A stretch of 64,000 bases of DNA. Source: Lewinellaceae bacterium. GTDB lineage: Bacteria; Bacteroidota; Bacteroidia; Chitinophagales; Saprospiraceae. Below are positions 17,055 to 26,170 of this stretch, piece after piece. Position numbers and translations under genes: made by a program. The notes beneath the pieces were generated by a model. That model searched no databases, had not been told where the DNA came from, and saw only the letters and a list, made by a program, of their open reading frames with translations. The stretch's first letter is position 1. Each line of letters opens with the position of its first letter. The stretch covers positions 248,001-312,000 of the forward strand of contig JACJYO010000004.1 of assembly GCA_020636075.1 (NCBI GenBank), read 5' to 3'.

Positions 17055-20000
17055 ATGATCCGTTTTTTACCTGCCGCGCTGCAATTGTTGATTTTGCTCC
17101 TGCCTTTTAAAACAGCTGCCCAGATTGTCGCCGATTCCCTCGATTGTTTTTACACACTGCCTCCCAATACCGGGATTTCCATGCAAGTTGCCTGGACATC
17201 TGCCAAGCACAAGGAATTTGCTGCGATGATTCCGATAACCGTCAACCTGAATCCGCAAACAGACAGCATTCCGGAACTGCTTGCCCAATTAGTGACCAAT
17301 GTGGGAGAAGGGAGACTACTTTTTTTCAGAGGCGATGGCCCGGTCGGGGTTTCGCCCGATACGCTGTATTTCCCTTTTTTTCACTATTTCATGACACCTG
17401 TTGCAGGCGATGTGGATCTCGATGGGATACCGGAAATTGTATTGAATGGCTCAGACCGGTATATCCACGTATTTCGCCATTACACGCCGGGCGCCAATCC
17501 TCCAATGGAACACTGGATCACCTCAGATCTCCAGGTTCGAAATATTGGATTTCGGCCCTTGCTGGCAGATATGAACGGCGATGGCGTTCCGGAAGTGGTA
17601 GCCGGCGATGAAGTATTTATTTTCGATTTCAGCGATCCGGTGGCGCCAAAACTGCGCAAGGTGCTTGATGCGAATGGTTATTTTGGGGCTAATCAGATAT
17701 ATTCCGACCAATATCTCAGTGCACCTGCTATTGCAGATATTTTGACTCCTGCCGATTGCGGTGGCGACCCGGATTGTAATGGGCTTGAAATTGTGGCGGG
17801 TCCGGTAATTTACTCGGTCGATATCGATACTACGGATGGCGATGGGTTTCAAATTAAAGTTGTCTGGGACCTGAATGCCCAGGTGCTGCCGGATCGCTAC
17901 GGCGACGGTTATACTGCCGTTGCCGACCTCAATCTCGACGGTATTCCGGACATTGCTGTAGACGGTATTAAAAACCCCAATACACCAAATCGCGAGCTGG
18001 GGGTTTATGTCTGGAACAAAAACGGTTTTTTAAAATTCATGCCCAGGCCGGAACCGGTAACTTCGAATTTAAATATTAACACCGGCTTTTTGACCATTGC
18101 CAATGTATTTGACGACCGCAAGCGCGGCCTGGCCAGAGATTTTCCGGAGATCCTTAGCTCCGGTAATGACTATCTCGTTTGCCAAAACCTGCACGGCACC
18201 TCATTCAGTAATTATTCAGCCTGGTGGTACCTGCCTGTGGCTGCAACGCATTGGGGCTCGGACGCCACGGCATTTGATTTTAACGGCGACGGCTACGCCG
18301 AAATCGTTTGGGGCGATGGCCGGAACCTCCGTATCCTGTACGGGGGGCACCTGCCTTTTCCCCCCGGGGTAGATCCGGAGCGAAACTGGGCTTCCATCCC
18401 CAACATTAATTATGGCTTCGAAAATTACCCCGTGGTGGCGGATGTGGACAATGACGGGCAGGCAGAAATTGCTGTTTTGGTGCGTGATTCATTTATCAAT
18501 TCCTTCGATGATACCGGCTGGGCCTTCCGCATTGTCGAAAGCGCCGGTTTGCCCTGGCCACCCAGTCGTCCGATCTGGAACCAGTGTACTTACAACATCG
18601 TCAATGTAAACGACGATGCCAGCATACCCGCTCAGCCCCAAAAGCAATGGCTGGAGTATCCGAATCCGGGAAGTGATTTCCGGCCTCTGAACATGCACCT
18701 CGGGCAGTTGCCTTTGTTGGGCCCCAATTTTTTACCGGTTTTCCCGTTGCCGGATGCCAGTGTGTCGGTAGACAGTGTCGGCTGTGCCCCCAACAGCTTC
18801 AAAATTTATCTTCAACTGTGCAACACAGGCGATGCCAAGCTCCCGCCCGGTACCTCGGTCCAGTTTTATCTGGATAATCCGGCCAGTTCCGCTGCTGCCA
18901 AATACGGCCCGCCGTTGATCGTGCCGTTCAACCTCCCCGTCGATACCTGCCTGACCTGGACGGCGGTTTTGCCCATGCCGCCAAACGGAACGCTTTGGGG
19001 CGTTATCAATGACAACGGCACCAAACCTGCACCATTCGACCTGGCTGTTGATTTCCCTTCGACAAACCGGCCGGAGTGCGATTACACCAACAACCTGTTT
19101 TCCACCGTGGTGGACTTCAGCAGCCCCATGCTGGATCTCGGCGCCGATCAGGCCGTTTGCCCGCAAACTGCTGTTTCGCTGGATGCCGGAGCCGGGTTTT
19201 CAACATATCAATGGCAGGATGGCGCGACTGCGAGTACCTACCAGGCTCAGGGCCCGGGCACCTATTGGGTGCAGGCCTGGGATTTTTGTGGAAACATGTT
19301 TGTGGACTCGATCACCCTGACGCCAATTCAAACGCAACCTTTCGACCTTGGCCCGGATGTCCTATTGTGTGCGGGTGATTCGTTGCAACTCGACTTCCCG
19401 GGATTTGACCAATTGGATTGGGCTACTTCCTCAGGCATGCTTTGCAACAATTGCCCATCGCTCACCCTACAACCCACGGGTACGCAAACGCTCTGGGCTA
19501 CCGCAAGCAGCGGTGTTTGCACATTGCGTGACACATTGATAATTCAGGTAAATGCTGTACCGGAGCTGTCCGCAAAGGTTACTGCTACCAGTTGCGGTGC
19601 GAGCAATGGGGCTATTGACCTACAGATTGACCAGGGCACGCCGCCTTACCAAATTGGCTGGTCGGGTGGGCTTGGCGGCACTCAGCCGTCGAATTTACCT
19701 GCGGACCAATACACCGTGACGGTTTCCGATGCAGCTGCCTGTTCGACGGTAGCAACCTATGACATCGCCGGAAGCAGCGGCCCGCAGGTTGAAGATGCCC
19801 AACTTACGCTGGTAGCTTGTTTTGGAGAAAATACAGGCCAGATCGCCGTGCAACTTAACGGTGGGGTAGCACCCTACCAATTCAACTGGTCGACGGGTGC
19901 GGGCGGAGCGTTGTTGCCGGATTTACCTGCCGGAGATTACGCTTTGACGGTCACCGATGCCAACGGCTGTTCGACAACGGCCGGGTTTACCGTGACGGAA

Positions 20001-22616
20001 CCGCCAGCGCTTTTTCTGCAGGCACAAGTGGATTCGACCGATTGCAGCAGTACCACCGCTTCGATCGCCGTGGATGGGCAGGGCGGTACGGGGCCGTACG
20101 CCTATGCCTGGAGCGGTGGGCAGCAGGTTTCGGCATTGAATGGTGTTTTGCCGGGTACTTACACCGTTACCGTGAGTGACGCGCAGGGTTGTACGCTGGC
20201 GCAAACCTTCGTTGTGCAGTCGGGCGGAGCGCCGTTTTTTACGGGAAATCAGCTTACGCCGGTAGCTTGTTTTGGAGAAAATACAGGCCAGATCGCCGTG
20301 CAAACTGATGGTGGGGTAGCGCCCTACCAATTCACCTGGTCGACGGGCGCGGGCGGAGCGCTGTTGCCGGATTTACCTGCCGGGGATTACGCTTTGACGG
20401 TCACCGATGCCAACGGCTGTTCGACAACGGCCGGGTTTACTGTGACGGAGCCGCCACCGCTTGCGCTTTCCATCCTTCCCGATGCTGTTCCATGCGCCGG
20501 GATGACCGGTGGTTTGGCGGCAATAGTGCAGGGTGGGACACCTGGATATGCCTATGCCTGGGATGCCGGTTTTTCAGATCAACATCCTACCGGATTGCCG
20601 GCAGGGCAATATGCCGTAACCGTGACCGATTCGTCGGGCTGTTCAATTTCAACGGATTTCCTGCTGCCGGAGCCGCCGCCGTTGAATGTTCAGGGGACAA
20701 TTAGTCCGGTGTTGTGCACGCAGCCAGGCAGTATTTCGGTAGATATCCAGGGCGGCACAGCGCCGTATGCTTATGCCTGGAATACCGGACATGTTGAGCC
20801 GGTGCTCGACGGACTGACCGCCGGTGCGTTTACAGTGACGGTTTCGGATGCGAATGGCTGTTCCTCGGCACAAGTTTTCACCTTAGTTGCGCCGGCTGTT
20901 CCGCTGGTCAGCGATACGGTGCTGACCCCGGTCCGTTGTTTTGGCGAGAGCTCAGGGGAAATCCAAATCGCCCTGGAAAGCGGTACTCCGCCCTATCAAA
21001 TCCAATGGTCCAATGGCAGTACGGGAACTTCTGTTAGCGGGCTTTCGGCCGGCACGTATACGGCTACCGTTACCGACTCCGGTGCTTGTAGTTTTACTGT
21101 GACGCTCAATCTTACGCAGCCGGAAGTGCTGGAAGCATCGGCGCTTACAATAGCCGACACCTGCCAGCGCCAAACCGGCGCAATCGACCTGAGCGTTACC
21201 GGCGGCGTGCTGCCCTATGGCCTGCTGTGGTCCGACGGGCAAACGACCGACGATCGACAATCGCTGGCTGCAGGGAATTGGGCATTTACCCTCACGGATG
21301 GCCACGGATGCGTGTTTTCCCAAACGGTAGCGGTGCCCGCAGTGGAGATCCAGCCGGTATTCAGTTTGTCGGCAGACACCGTCACCTGTACCAGACCGTT
21401 GGCAGGGCTGGAGGTCGTGCCGGCACCGGGTAGTTGGTTTTTTCAATGGAAAACACCGGGCGGAAATCTGTTGAACGGTGGGCAGCAAAACGTCGGGGTT
21501 TCCGGTACTTACCAGGTTACAGTAACAAATGCCGAAGGCTGTTCGGTTGCGCAAAGCATAAACGTCGTGGCCGATACGGTCGCACCACAGGCGAATATTG
21601 CAACAGCGGGTATCGTGTACATTCCCTGCGATCAGGCACCCGTGTTGCTCGTAGGCTCGAGTACATCAGCCGGGCCGGATATTGAGACAGGCTGGTTTTT
21701 ACAATCCAATGGGCAAAACAATTGGGATACGTTGGCAACCTCCATAGTGGCGAATATTCCTGGAATTTATCTGTTTCAGGTACTCGATAATGGGAATGGC
21801 TGCAAAACCACCGATACCGTGGAACTCCAGCTACTGCCCGGTATAGATGCCCTTGCGCTGGAGGTAGATTCAGTATCCTGTTTCGGGCTGCGCGATGCGG
21901 AAATCCGGGTTGATTCGGTAACGGGTGGTGTCCCCCCGTATTCGTATTCCATTGACCAACAACCGTTTGGCGCCAACACCGTTTTTCCCGGTTTGGGCGC
22001 CGGAACCTATGCCATTGCGGTGCAGGATGTGGAGGGTTGCACTTTTGAGACCAATGTGATTTTGGCGCAGCCGGATTCTTTTTATGTGACACTTGATGCC
22101 TCTGGAACCACCTTGTCGGAGGGCCAGTCATTGCTCCTGAAGGCCCAAGTACTTCCACCCGGATTTGCCTGGGCCAACATCGAGTGGTTCCCACCCGGCT
22201 TGTTTGCCAATCCCTTGTTGCTGACTCAACTGGTGAAACCTGCGGAAACCACGCAATTTGAAATTGTGGTCAGTGATCAGCAAGGTTGCACGGCTGCGGC
22301 CGGGGTGTTGGTGCAGGTGGAACAAACAGGTGTTTACCTGCCCAATGCCATTTACTCCGGCCGGCCCGACAATGGGGTGTTTACCGTATTTGCCGGAGCC
22401 GATGTGGAAATGGTGCATCTCCTGCGCATTTTTGACCGCTGGGGCGAGTTGTTGTTTGAGCGCAGGGATTTTTCACCCAATGATCCTGCGCAGGGCTGGG
22501 ACGGCACATTTCGGGGTGATGTTGTAGCGCCCGGCGTTTATGTGTACTACCTGGTGATAAGGTTGGCCAATGGCAACGAACTGGAGTTGCGTGGCGATGT
22601 AACGGTGTTCCGGTAA
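17055..22616 (+). CDS. Giant T9SS surface protein: FG-GAP propeller, SprB repeats, type-B C-terminus
   Basis: The 1853-residue protein has a signal peptide (LQLLILLLPFKTAAQ). Residues about 100-520 contain FG-GAP/VCBS calcium-binding blades (DVDLDGIPEIVLNG, DMNGDGVPEVVAGD, DLNLDGIPDIAVDG, DFNGDGYAEIVWGD, DVDNDGQAEIAVL), an integrin-like propeller. A CARDB-like region follows (about 570-690), then about ten SprB-type repeats (about 690-1720) with the C-G-I-GG..PY...WS-G....L-AG-Y.VTV.D..GC pattern. The last 90 residues are a CHU_C/type-B C-terminal domain (LRIFDRWGELLFER, APGVYVYYLV). Two repeats near residues 917-985 and 1067-1135 are near-identical. Probably a surface adhesin exported by T9SS; no SprF partner lies next to it. 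Confidence 0.88.
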   Translation: MIRFLPAALQLLILLLPFKTAAQIVADSLDCFYTLPPNTGISMQVAWTSAKHKEFAAMIPITVNLNPQTDSIPELLAQLVTNVGEGRLLFFRGDGPVGVSPDTLYFPFFHYFMTPVAGDVDLDGIPEIVLNGSDRYIHVFRHYTPGANPPMEHWITSDLQVRNIGFRPLLADMNGDGVPEVVAGDEVFIFDFSDPVAPKLRKVLDANGYFGANQIYSDQYLSAPAIADILTPADCGGDPDCNGLEIVAGPVIYSVDIDTTDGDGFQIKVVWDLNAQVLPDRYGDGYTAVADLNLDGIPDIAVDGIKNPNTPNRELGVYVWNKNGFLKFMPRPEPVTSNLNINTGFLTIANVFDDRKRGLARDFPEILSSGNDYLVCQNLHGTSFSNYSAWWYLPVAATHWGSDATAFDFNGDGYAEIVWGDGRNLRILYGGHLPFPPGVDPERNWASIPNINYGFENYPVVADVDNDGQAEIAVLVRDSFINSFDDTGWAFRIVESAGLPWPPSRPIWNQCTYNIVNVNDDASIPAQPQKQWLEYPNPGSDFRPLNMHLGQLPLLGPNFLPVFPLPDASVSVDSVGCAPNSFKIYLQLCNTGDAKLPPGTSVQFYLDNPASSAAAKYGPPLIVPFNLPVDTCLTWTAVLPMPPNGTLWGVINDNGTKPAPFDLAVDFPSTNRPECDYTNNLFSTVVDFSSPMLDLGADQAVCPQTAVSLDAGAGFSTYQWQDGATASTYQAQGPGTYWVQAWDFCGNMFVDSITLTPIQTQPFDLGPDVLLCAGDSLQLDFPGFDQLDWATSSGMLCNNCPSLTLQPTGTQTLWATASSGVCTLRDTLIIQVNAVPELSAKVTATSCGASNGAIDLQIDQGTPPYQIGWSGGLGGTQPSNLPADQYTVTVSDAAACSTVATYDIAGSSGPQVEDAQLTLVACFGENTGQIAVQLNGGVAPYQFNWSTGAGGALLPDLPAGDYALTVTDANGCSTTAGFTVTEPPALFLQAQVDSTDCSSTTASIAVDGQGGTGPYAYAWSGGQQVSALNGVLPGTYTVTVSDAQGCTLAQTFVVQSGGAPFFTGNQLTPVACFGENTGQIAVQTDGGVAPYQFTWSTGAGGALLPDLPAGDYALTVTDANGCSTTAGFTVTEPPPLALSILPDAVPCAGMTGGLAAIVQGGTPGYAYAWDAGFSDQHPTGLPAGQYAVTVTDSSGCSISTDFLLPEPPPLNVQGTISPVLCTQPGSISVDIQGGTAPYAYAWNTGHVEPVLDGLTAGAFTVTVSDANGCSSAQVFTLVAPAVPLVSDTVLTPVRCFGESSGEIQIALESGTPPYQIQWSNGSTGTSVSGLSAGTYTATVTDSGACSFTVTLNLTQPEVLEASALTIADTCQRQTGAIDLSVTGGVLPYGLLWSDGQTTDDRQSLAAGNWAFTLTDGHGCVFSQTVAVPAVEIQPVFSLSADTVTCTRPLAGLEVVPAPGSWFFQWKTPGGNLLNGGQQNVGVSGTYQVTVTNAEGCSVAQSINVVADTVAPQANIATAGIVYIPCDQAPVLLVGSSTSAGPDIETGWFLQSNGQNNWDTLATSIVANIPGIYLFQVLDNGNGCKTTDTVELQLLPGIDALALEVDSVSCFGLRDAEIRVDSVTGGVPPYSYSIDQQPFGANTVFPGLGAGTYAIAVQDVEGCTFETNVILAQPDSFYVTLDASGTTLSEGQSLLLKAQVLPPGFAWANIEWFPPGLFANPLLLTQLVKPAETTQFEIVVSDQQGCTAAAGVLVQVEQTGVYLPNAIYSGRPDNGVFTVFAGADVEMVHLLRIFDRWGELLFERRDFSPNDPAQGWDGTFRGDVVAPGVYVYYLVIRLANGNELELRGDVTVFR
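19803..20010 (+). repeat. Recently duplicated SprB repeat segment (partner at 20253-20460)
   Basis: These 208 bases match 20253-20460 at an offset of 450 bases with roughly 14 differences by eye. The encoded repeat unit ACFGENTGQIAVQ...TVTEPP is thus present twice with one different repeat in between. Neighbouring repeats in the gene are much more diverged, so this pair reflects recent duplication or gene conversion. Confidence 0.85.
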
Positions 22617-22820
22617 GGCGGTTTTTCCGGCGTTTAAAATGGAAATGCGCGGCGAGGTGTAAACGGCATGCTGAAAACTTGGCAACTTGCGCGATAAACC
22701 AGTTTATTTGATCTTCAAAAAATCCGGAGATTGAAATTCCATGTGCTTTCCAAATAAAAAATGAAAAGTGCCAAATTTTGAGTGATGGATTCGAGTTAAA
22801 CCACTGTGGGTGAATCGAAT

Positions 22821-22851
22821 ATTCATCATTTATCGCTCATCATTCATCATT
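22821..22851. repeat. Short tandem CATCATT repeat upstream of the peptidoglycan-binding gene
   Basis: ATTCATCATT, ATCGCTCATC and ATTCATCATT follow one another directly before the next gene. It looks like one arm of the paired elements seen elsewhere, but I find no complementary arm nearby. Confidence 0.4.
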
Positions 22852-22880
22852 ACCAAAAAATGCATTTACCTGTCCGATTT

Positions 22881-24110
22881 ATGGCAAAATTTAACCTGAC
22901 GCTACTCAGCTACTTCGTCTTTTTGCTGGCGCTCAACGCCCAACCGGGCGACCTGCCCGATGCACGGGCGGGAAAGTGCTATGCCAAATGCCTGGTGCAC
23001 GATAAGTTTGAAACGATTACGGAACAACTGATGCTCAAACCGGCCTCTTCGGAAATGACGGTTGTTCCGGCCACTTTTGAAACCATCACAGCGCAATACG
23101 CTACCCGGGAAAGTTACCTGCGCCTGATCGCCGAACCGCCGGTTTTTGAAACGGTGGAAGAAAAAATCCTGATCGCGCCGGCCGGCCAAAAAGTTAATCC
23201 GGGCTCCTATGAAGCGGTGGAGGAACAGGTGCTGCTCAAGCCGGCAACCAAGTACTTCGTCGTCAGTGAGGCCCAGCTTGAAACGGTGCAGGAACCCATT
23301 GAGATTGAACAGGCTTACATGCAGCTGGAGGCTTTGCCCCGCATTTTTGAGCCGGTGCTCGAACGGGTGGAAGTGCGCCCGCCTACGACAAGGTGGGTGC
23401 GCAAAAAAGCCGATCGCGACTGCCTGAGTGCCGACCCCGACGATTGTTTTGTGTGGTGCATGGTGGAGGTGCCGGCACAATACCAAATGATCTACCGGCA
23501 GGTGGATATGGGCTGCGACGGCAAGGGGTCCAGCGATTGTGGCCTGTACCAGCCGGTAGAGGCTAAAACGAAAAATATGCCGGTACAAAAAGTGATTGTT
23601 CCGGCAAACGCCCGCGAGTTGGTGGAGCCTGCGGAGTACATCACCATTACAAAGTGGGTGCTCAAATCCGGTGCATCCGAACCCGCCGCCACCGGTGCGG
23701 CCGAGTACAAAACTGTCGTTAAAAAACTGCTGAAAACACCCGCCCATGTTCGGGAAGAAACCGTGCCGGCAGTGTATGCACCTATTCAGCGCAAGGTGGT
23801 TAAAACACCTGCCACCTTCGTGTCGGAGCCGACGCCGGAGGAACTGATCACCATTACCAAGCGCAGGCTGTTGCGCAAGGGTGGCTTTTCGGCCTGGCGC
23901 GAAATTATTTGCAGTGAAAAAATGACCGGGTACACTATCCGGCAGATCCAGGAGGCCTTGCGGGCACTAGGGTACTTTCAGGGCACGATCAGTGGCACGA
24001 TGAACACGCAGACCAAAACAGCCCTGGTACAGTTTCAGCAAGAGCGCGATTTGCCTGCCGACGGCAATGTGGATTTTGAAACTTTGAAGGCGCTTGGTAT
24101 CGGTTATTAA
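22881..24110 (+). CDS. Secreted repetitive protein with C-terminal peptidoglycan-binding domain
   Basis: The 409-residue protein (ATG at 22881; an ATG at 22860 is also possible) has a signal peptide ending LALNAQ. After the motif KCYAKCLVHDKFETI comes a long array of imperfect units of about 25-35 residues with the theme FETVEEQ-(I/V)L-KPA....VVPA.FET. The array is interrupted near residues 172-225 by a cysteine-containing insert (DRDCLSADPDDCFVWCMVEVPAQY). The last 65 residues are a PG_binding_1 domain (IRQIQEALRALGYFQGTISGTMNTQTKTALVQFQQERDLPADG). I infer a periplasmic or surface stalk tethered to the cell wall. Proteins of this form are known in Bacteroidota, but I know of no assigned function. 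Confidence 0.7.
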   Translation: MAKFNLTLLSYFVFLLALNAQPGDLPDARAGKCYAKCLVHDKFETITEQLMLKPASSEMTVVPATFETITAQYATRESYLRLIAEPPVFETVEEKILIAPAGQKVNPGSYEAVEEQVLLKPATKYFVVSEAQLETVQEPIEIEQAYMQLEALPRIFEPVLERVEVRPPTTRWVRKKADRDCLSADPDDCFVWCMVEVPAQYQMIYRQVDMGCDGKGSSDCGLYQPVEAKTKNMPVQKVIVPANARELVEPAEYITITKWVLKSGASEPAATGAAEYKTVVKKLLKTPAHVREETVPAVYAPIQRKVVKTPATFVSEPTPEELITITKRRLLRKGGFSAWREIICSEKMTGYTIRQIQEALRALGYFQGTISGTMNTQTKTALVQFQQERDLPADGNVDFETLKALGIGY

Positions 24111-24323
24111 CCCGGGCACGCAGCCTTTGGCGTGAGTTCAAATTTTTGTTAAACCTGAACGACGATATGGCAGGTTTGCAGGGCTTTTAGAAAATTTGCA
24201 CGGTTTTTGACAAGTAGTCGAGCATTAAAACCTCCCGAAGTGGCGTGCTGTAATTTGAGGCATCCAATTAACTGTGAATCTTACGCCTTTCGGGCAAAAA
24301 CAACCTATACCAGATAACAATCT

Positions 24324-24632
24324 ATGGACACTGGCCTGACCCAATACATGGTGGTTTTTACACTACCTCAGCCCCTGACCGAAGCCTTTATCAGCCAAAT
24401 CCCGCAACAGCGACAAGCCGTAAATCGGTTGCTGCACTCCGGTAAAATCCTGAACTACGCGCTTTCTTTGGAAACATCTACCCTGTGGTCGGTTTTTTCT
24501 GCCCATTCTGAGGCTGAGTTGATGGAACTGATCTCCTCGCTTCCCCTTACCAGTTACATGAAAGTTCATATCAGCGAACTGACATTTTTCCAGTCGGCCA
24601 ATGCCTTTGCCCCTACCTTTTCGGTAAACTGA
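24324..24632 (+). CDS. Small muconolactone-isomerase-like protein
   Basis: The 102-residue soluble protein resembles the muconolactone delta-isomerase-like (dimeric alpha/beta barrel) family: a first strand QYMVVFTLPQ, a helix with IPQQRQAVNRLLHSGKI, a strand LWSVFSAHSEAELMELISSLPL, and a last strand SYMKVHISELTFF. In this family such proteins often lack the true isomerase context and act on unknown small molecules. It stands alone; no beta-ketoadipate genes are nearby, so the enzymatic name should not be taken literally. Confidence 0.55.
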   Translation: MDTGLTQYMVVFTLPQPLTEAFISQIPQQRQAVNRLLHSGKILNYALSLETSTLWSVFSAHSEAELMELISSLPLTSYMKVHISELTFFQSANAFAPTFSVN

Positions 24633-24678
24633 ACCCTTCCATCAGGTATTGTGGAAATTGCTTTAACCGCAAGATTAC

Positions 24679-24710
24679 TTGGCGTAATCGGTGCACAGCC
24701 TTTACTTTTG
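24679..24710 (+). promoter_or_regulatory. Bacteroidota-type promoter for the 24733 cluster
   Basis: TTG at 24679-24681, a 21-base spacer, then TACTTTTG at 24703-24710, which fits the TAnnTTTG -7 element exactly. The inferred start of transcription near 24716 leaves a leader of about 17 bases before the ATG at 24733. Confidence 0.6.
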
Positions 24711-24732
24711 CCGGAGGTTTTTTTAGAAAAAA

Positions 24733-25806
24733 ATGCTTACCAAAATGAAAACATTACTTGCACTTGCCTGGTTTGGAACGCTTTTGTTGTTGTGTCAGAC
24801 TGTAGCCGCACAGCCGGAACTTGTATTGGAGCCTGAATTGGACAACATCTTCAGCCGGCTACAGCAGTATGAACCCTTGAACGTCATAATTGAAACGGAC
24901 CTGAAACGGCTCCGGAAAGAACGGAACAATGAAAAGTGGCAGCCTGCTACGTTTAAAATTATGGTCGGTGATTCGGTGGCATTTGAGAAGGCGGTTAAAG
25001 TTGCCACCCGGGGAAATATGCGGAAAAAAACCTGCGACTTCCCACCTGTGAAAATCCGTTTTTTTGAAGAAAAACCCTACAACGACAGTATTGCCGACAT
25101 CAACCAGCTCAAACTGGTGGTGAATTGCAGGTACTCCGAGGCAGACGAACAACTCGTCGTGCTCGAATACCTGGCCTATGAGCTGTACAATTTGCTGACG
25201 GAGGAAAGCTTCAGGGTGAAGTCGGCCAGTGTCAAGTTTGTTACTCCCGGCCGAAAGCGGCCTGACATGGATGGCAAAGCATTCTTCATTGAAAGTGAAA
25301 AGGAGATGGCTTCCAGGCTTGGCGGAAGGCCGCTGAAACCCCGGATTATCACCCCCAGGATTATGGATTCGGTATCTTTTGCCCGCATGAGCGTATTTCA
25401 GTACATGATCGGCAACACCGATTGGGGTGTTTATACCCGCCATAACCTCAAGGTGGTGGGGACCGCAGAATCCAAGGTCATACCTGTGCCGTACGATTTT
25501 GACTATGCTGGATTGGTGGCTGCCGATTATGCAGTACCATCGCCGGACATTAAAGTGAACAGCGTCCGCGAGCGCTATTTTCTCGGCATGTGCCAAAGCG
25601 CCGAATTGTATCAGCAAGTCATTGACGAATTTTTGGCCAAAAAAGAACAAATCCTGGCGCACTGTGAAAATGCCCACGATCTGAACTATGGCTCCCGCAA
25701 GGATGCCCTTTATTACCTGAATGAATTTTTCTCCATTCTGGAAGACCCTGAGAAAGTAAAAAAAGAATTGCTGGAAAACTGTAACCGGCGTGTTCGATCC
25801 GACTAA
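24733..25806 (+). CDS. Secreted protein, possibly CotH-kinase-like
   Basis: The 357-residue protein has a signal peptide (LLALAWFGTLLLLCQTVAAQ). I do not recognise the family with certainty. The central LKLVVNCRYSEADEQLVVLEYLAYELYNLLTEESFRVKSASVKF, then FQYMIGNTDWGVYTRHNLKVV and VIPVPYDFDYAGL recall CotH-type secreted kinases, where a late Asp-Phe-Asp-type segment and an Asn/Asp-rich helix line the active site. It is the first gene of a probable operon: the next gene starts seven bases after its stop and overlaps a cyclophilin lipoprotein gene. Start could also be the ATG at 24745. A catalytic role is a weak inference. Confidence 0.5.
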   Translation: MLTKMKTLLALAWFGTLLLLCQTVAAQPELVLEPELDNIFSRLQQYEPLNVIIETDLKRLRKERNNEKWQPATFKIMVGDSVAFEKAVKVATRGNMRKKTCDFPPVKIRFFEEKPYNDSIADINQLKLVVNCRYSEADEQLVVLEYLAYELYNLLTEESFRVKSASVKFVTPGRKRPDMDGKAFFIESEKEMASRLGGRPLKPRIITPRIMDSVSFARMSVFQYMIGNTDWGVYTRHNLKVVGTAESKVIPVPYDFDYAGLVAADYAVPSPDIKVNSVRERYFLGMCQSAELYQQVIDEFLAKKEQILAHCENAHDLNYGSRKDALYYLNEFFSILEDPEKVKKELLENCNRRVRSD

Positions 25807-25813
25807 CCGACCT

Positions 25814-26170
25814 ATGGAAGATTGGCAACTTGATTTTGAATGGTTGCGCGTGCAACACCTGGTACAAGATGCCATGCATCGCGATACCCTGCCCGATTTG
25901 AATACCGTGCTGTTCCTCATTGGGATTCAGGAATTGGGCCGTTGGAAAAAAAAGTTCAGCAAGGAGGAAAAGCAAGACCTGATGCACATCGCTGTTTGCC
26001 GGTTGTTGGGCTACGACGGCTATTACGAGTTTGTGGGGCGCGATGAAGACGGCTGGCCACATTGGCAGCAGGTGCGGGAACTGGCGCCGCAGCCCATTGC
26101 CGACCAGGAAAAATTGTTGAAGACCAATGCGGTGCGCTATTTTAATGACCTGGAAAAAGAAGCGCCATGA
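25814..26170 (+). CDS. Conserved hypothetical cytosolic protein
   Basis: The 118-residue protein has no signal peptide or membrane segment. It is rich in Trp, Glu and Asp (MEDWQLDFEWLRVQHLVQDAM, LGRWKKKFSKEEKQDLMHIAVCRLLGYDGYYEFVGRDEDGWPHWQQV). I recognise it only as a type of small protein found in Bacteroidota without assigned function. It starts seven bases after the upstream stop, and its own stop overlaps the start of the cyclophilin gene (ATGA), so translation of the three genes is likely coupled. The GTG at 25790 is a less likely start. Confidence 0.7.
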   Translation: MEDWQLDFEWLRVQHLVQDAMHRDTLPDLNTVLFLIGIQELGRWKKKFSKEEKQDLMHIAVCRLLGYDGYYEFVGRDEDGWPHWQQVRELAPQPIADQEKLLKTNAVRYFNDLEKEAP

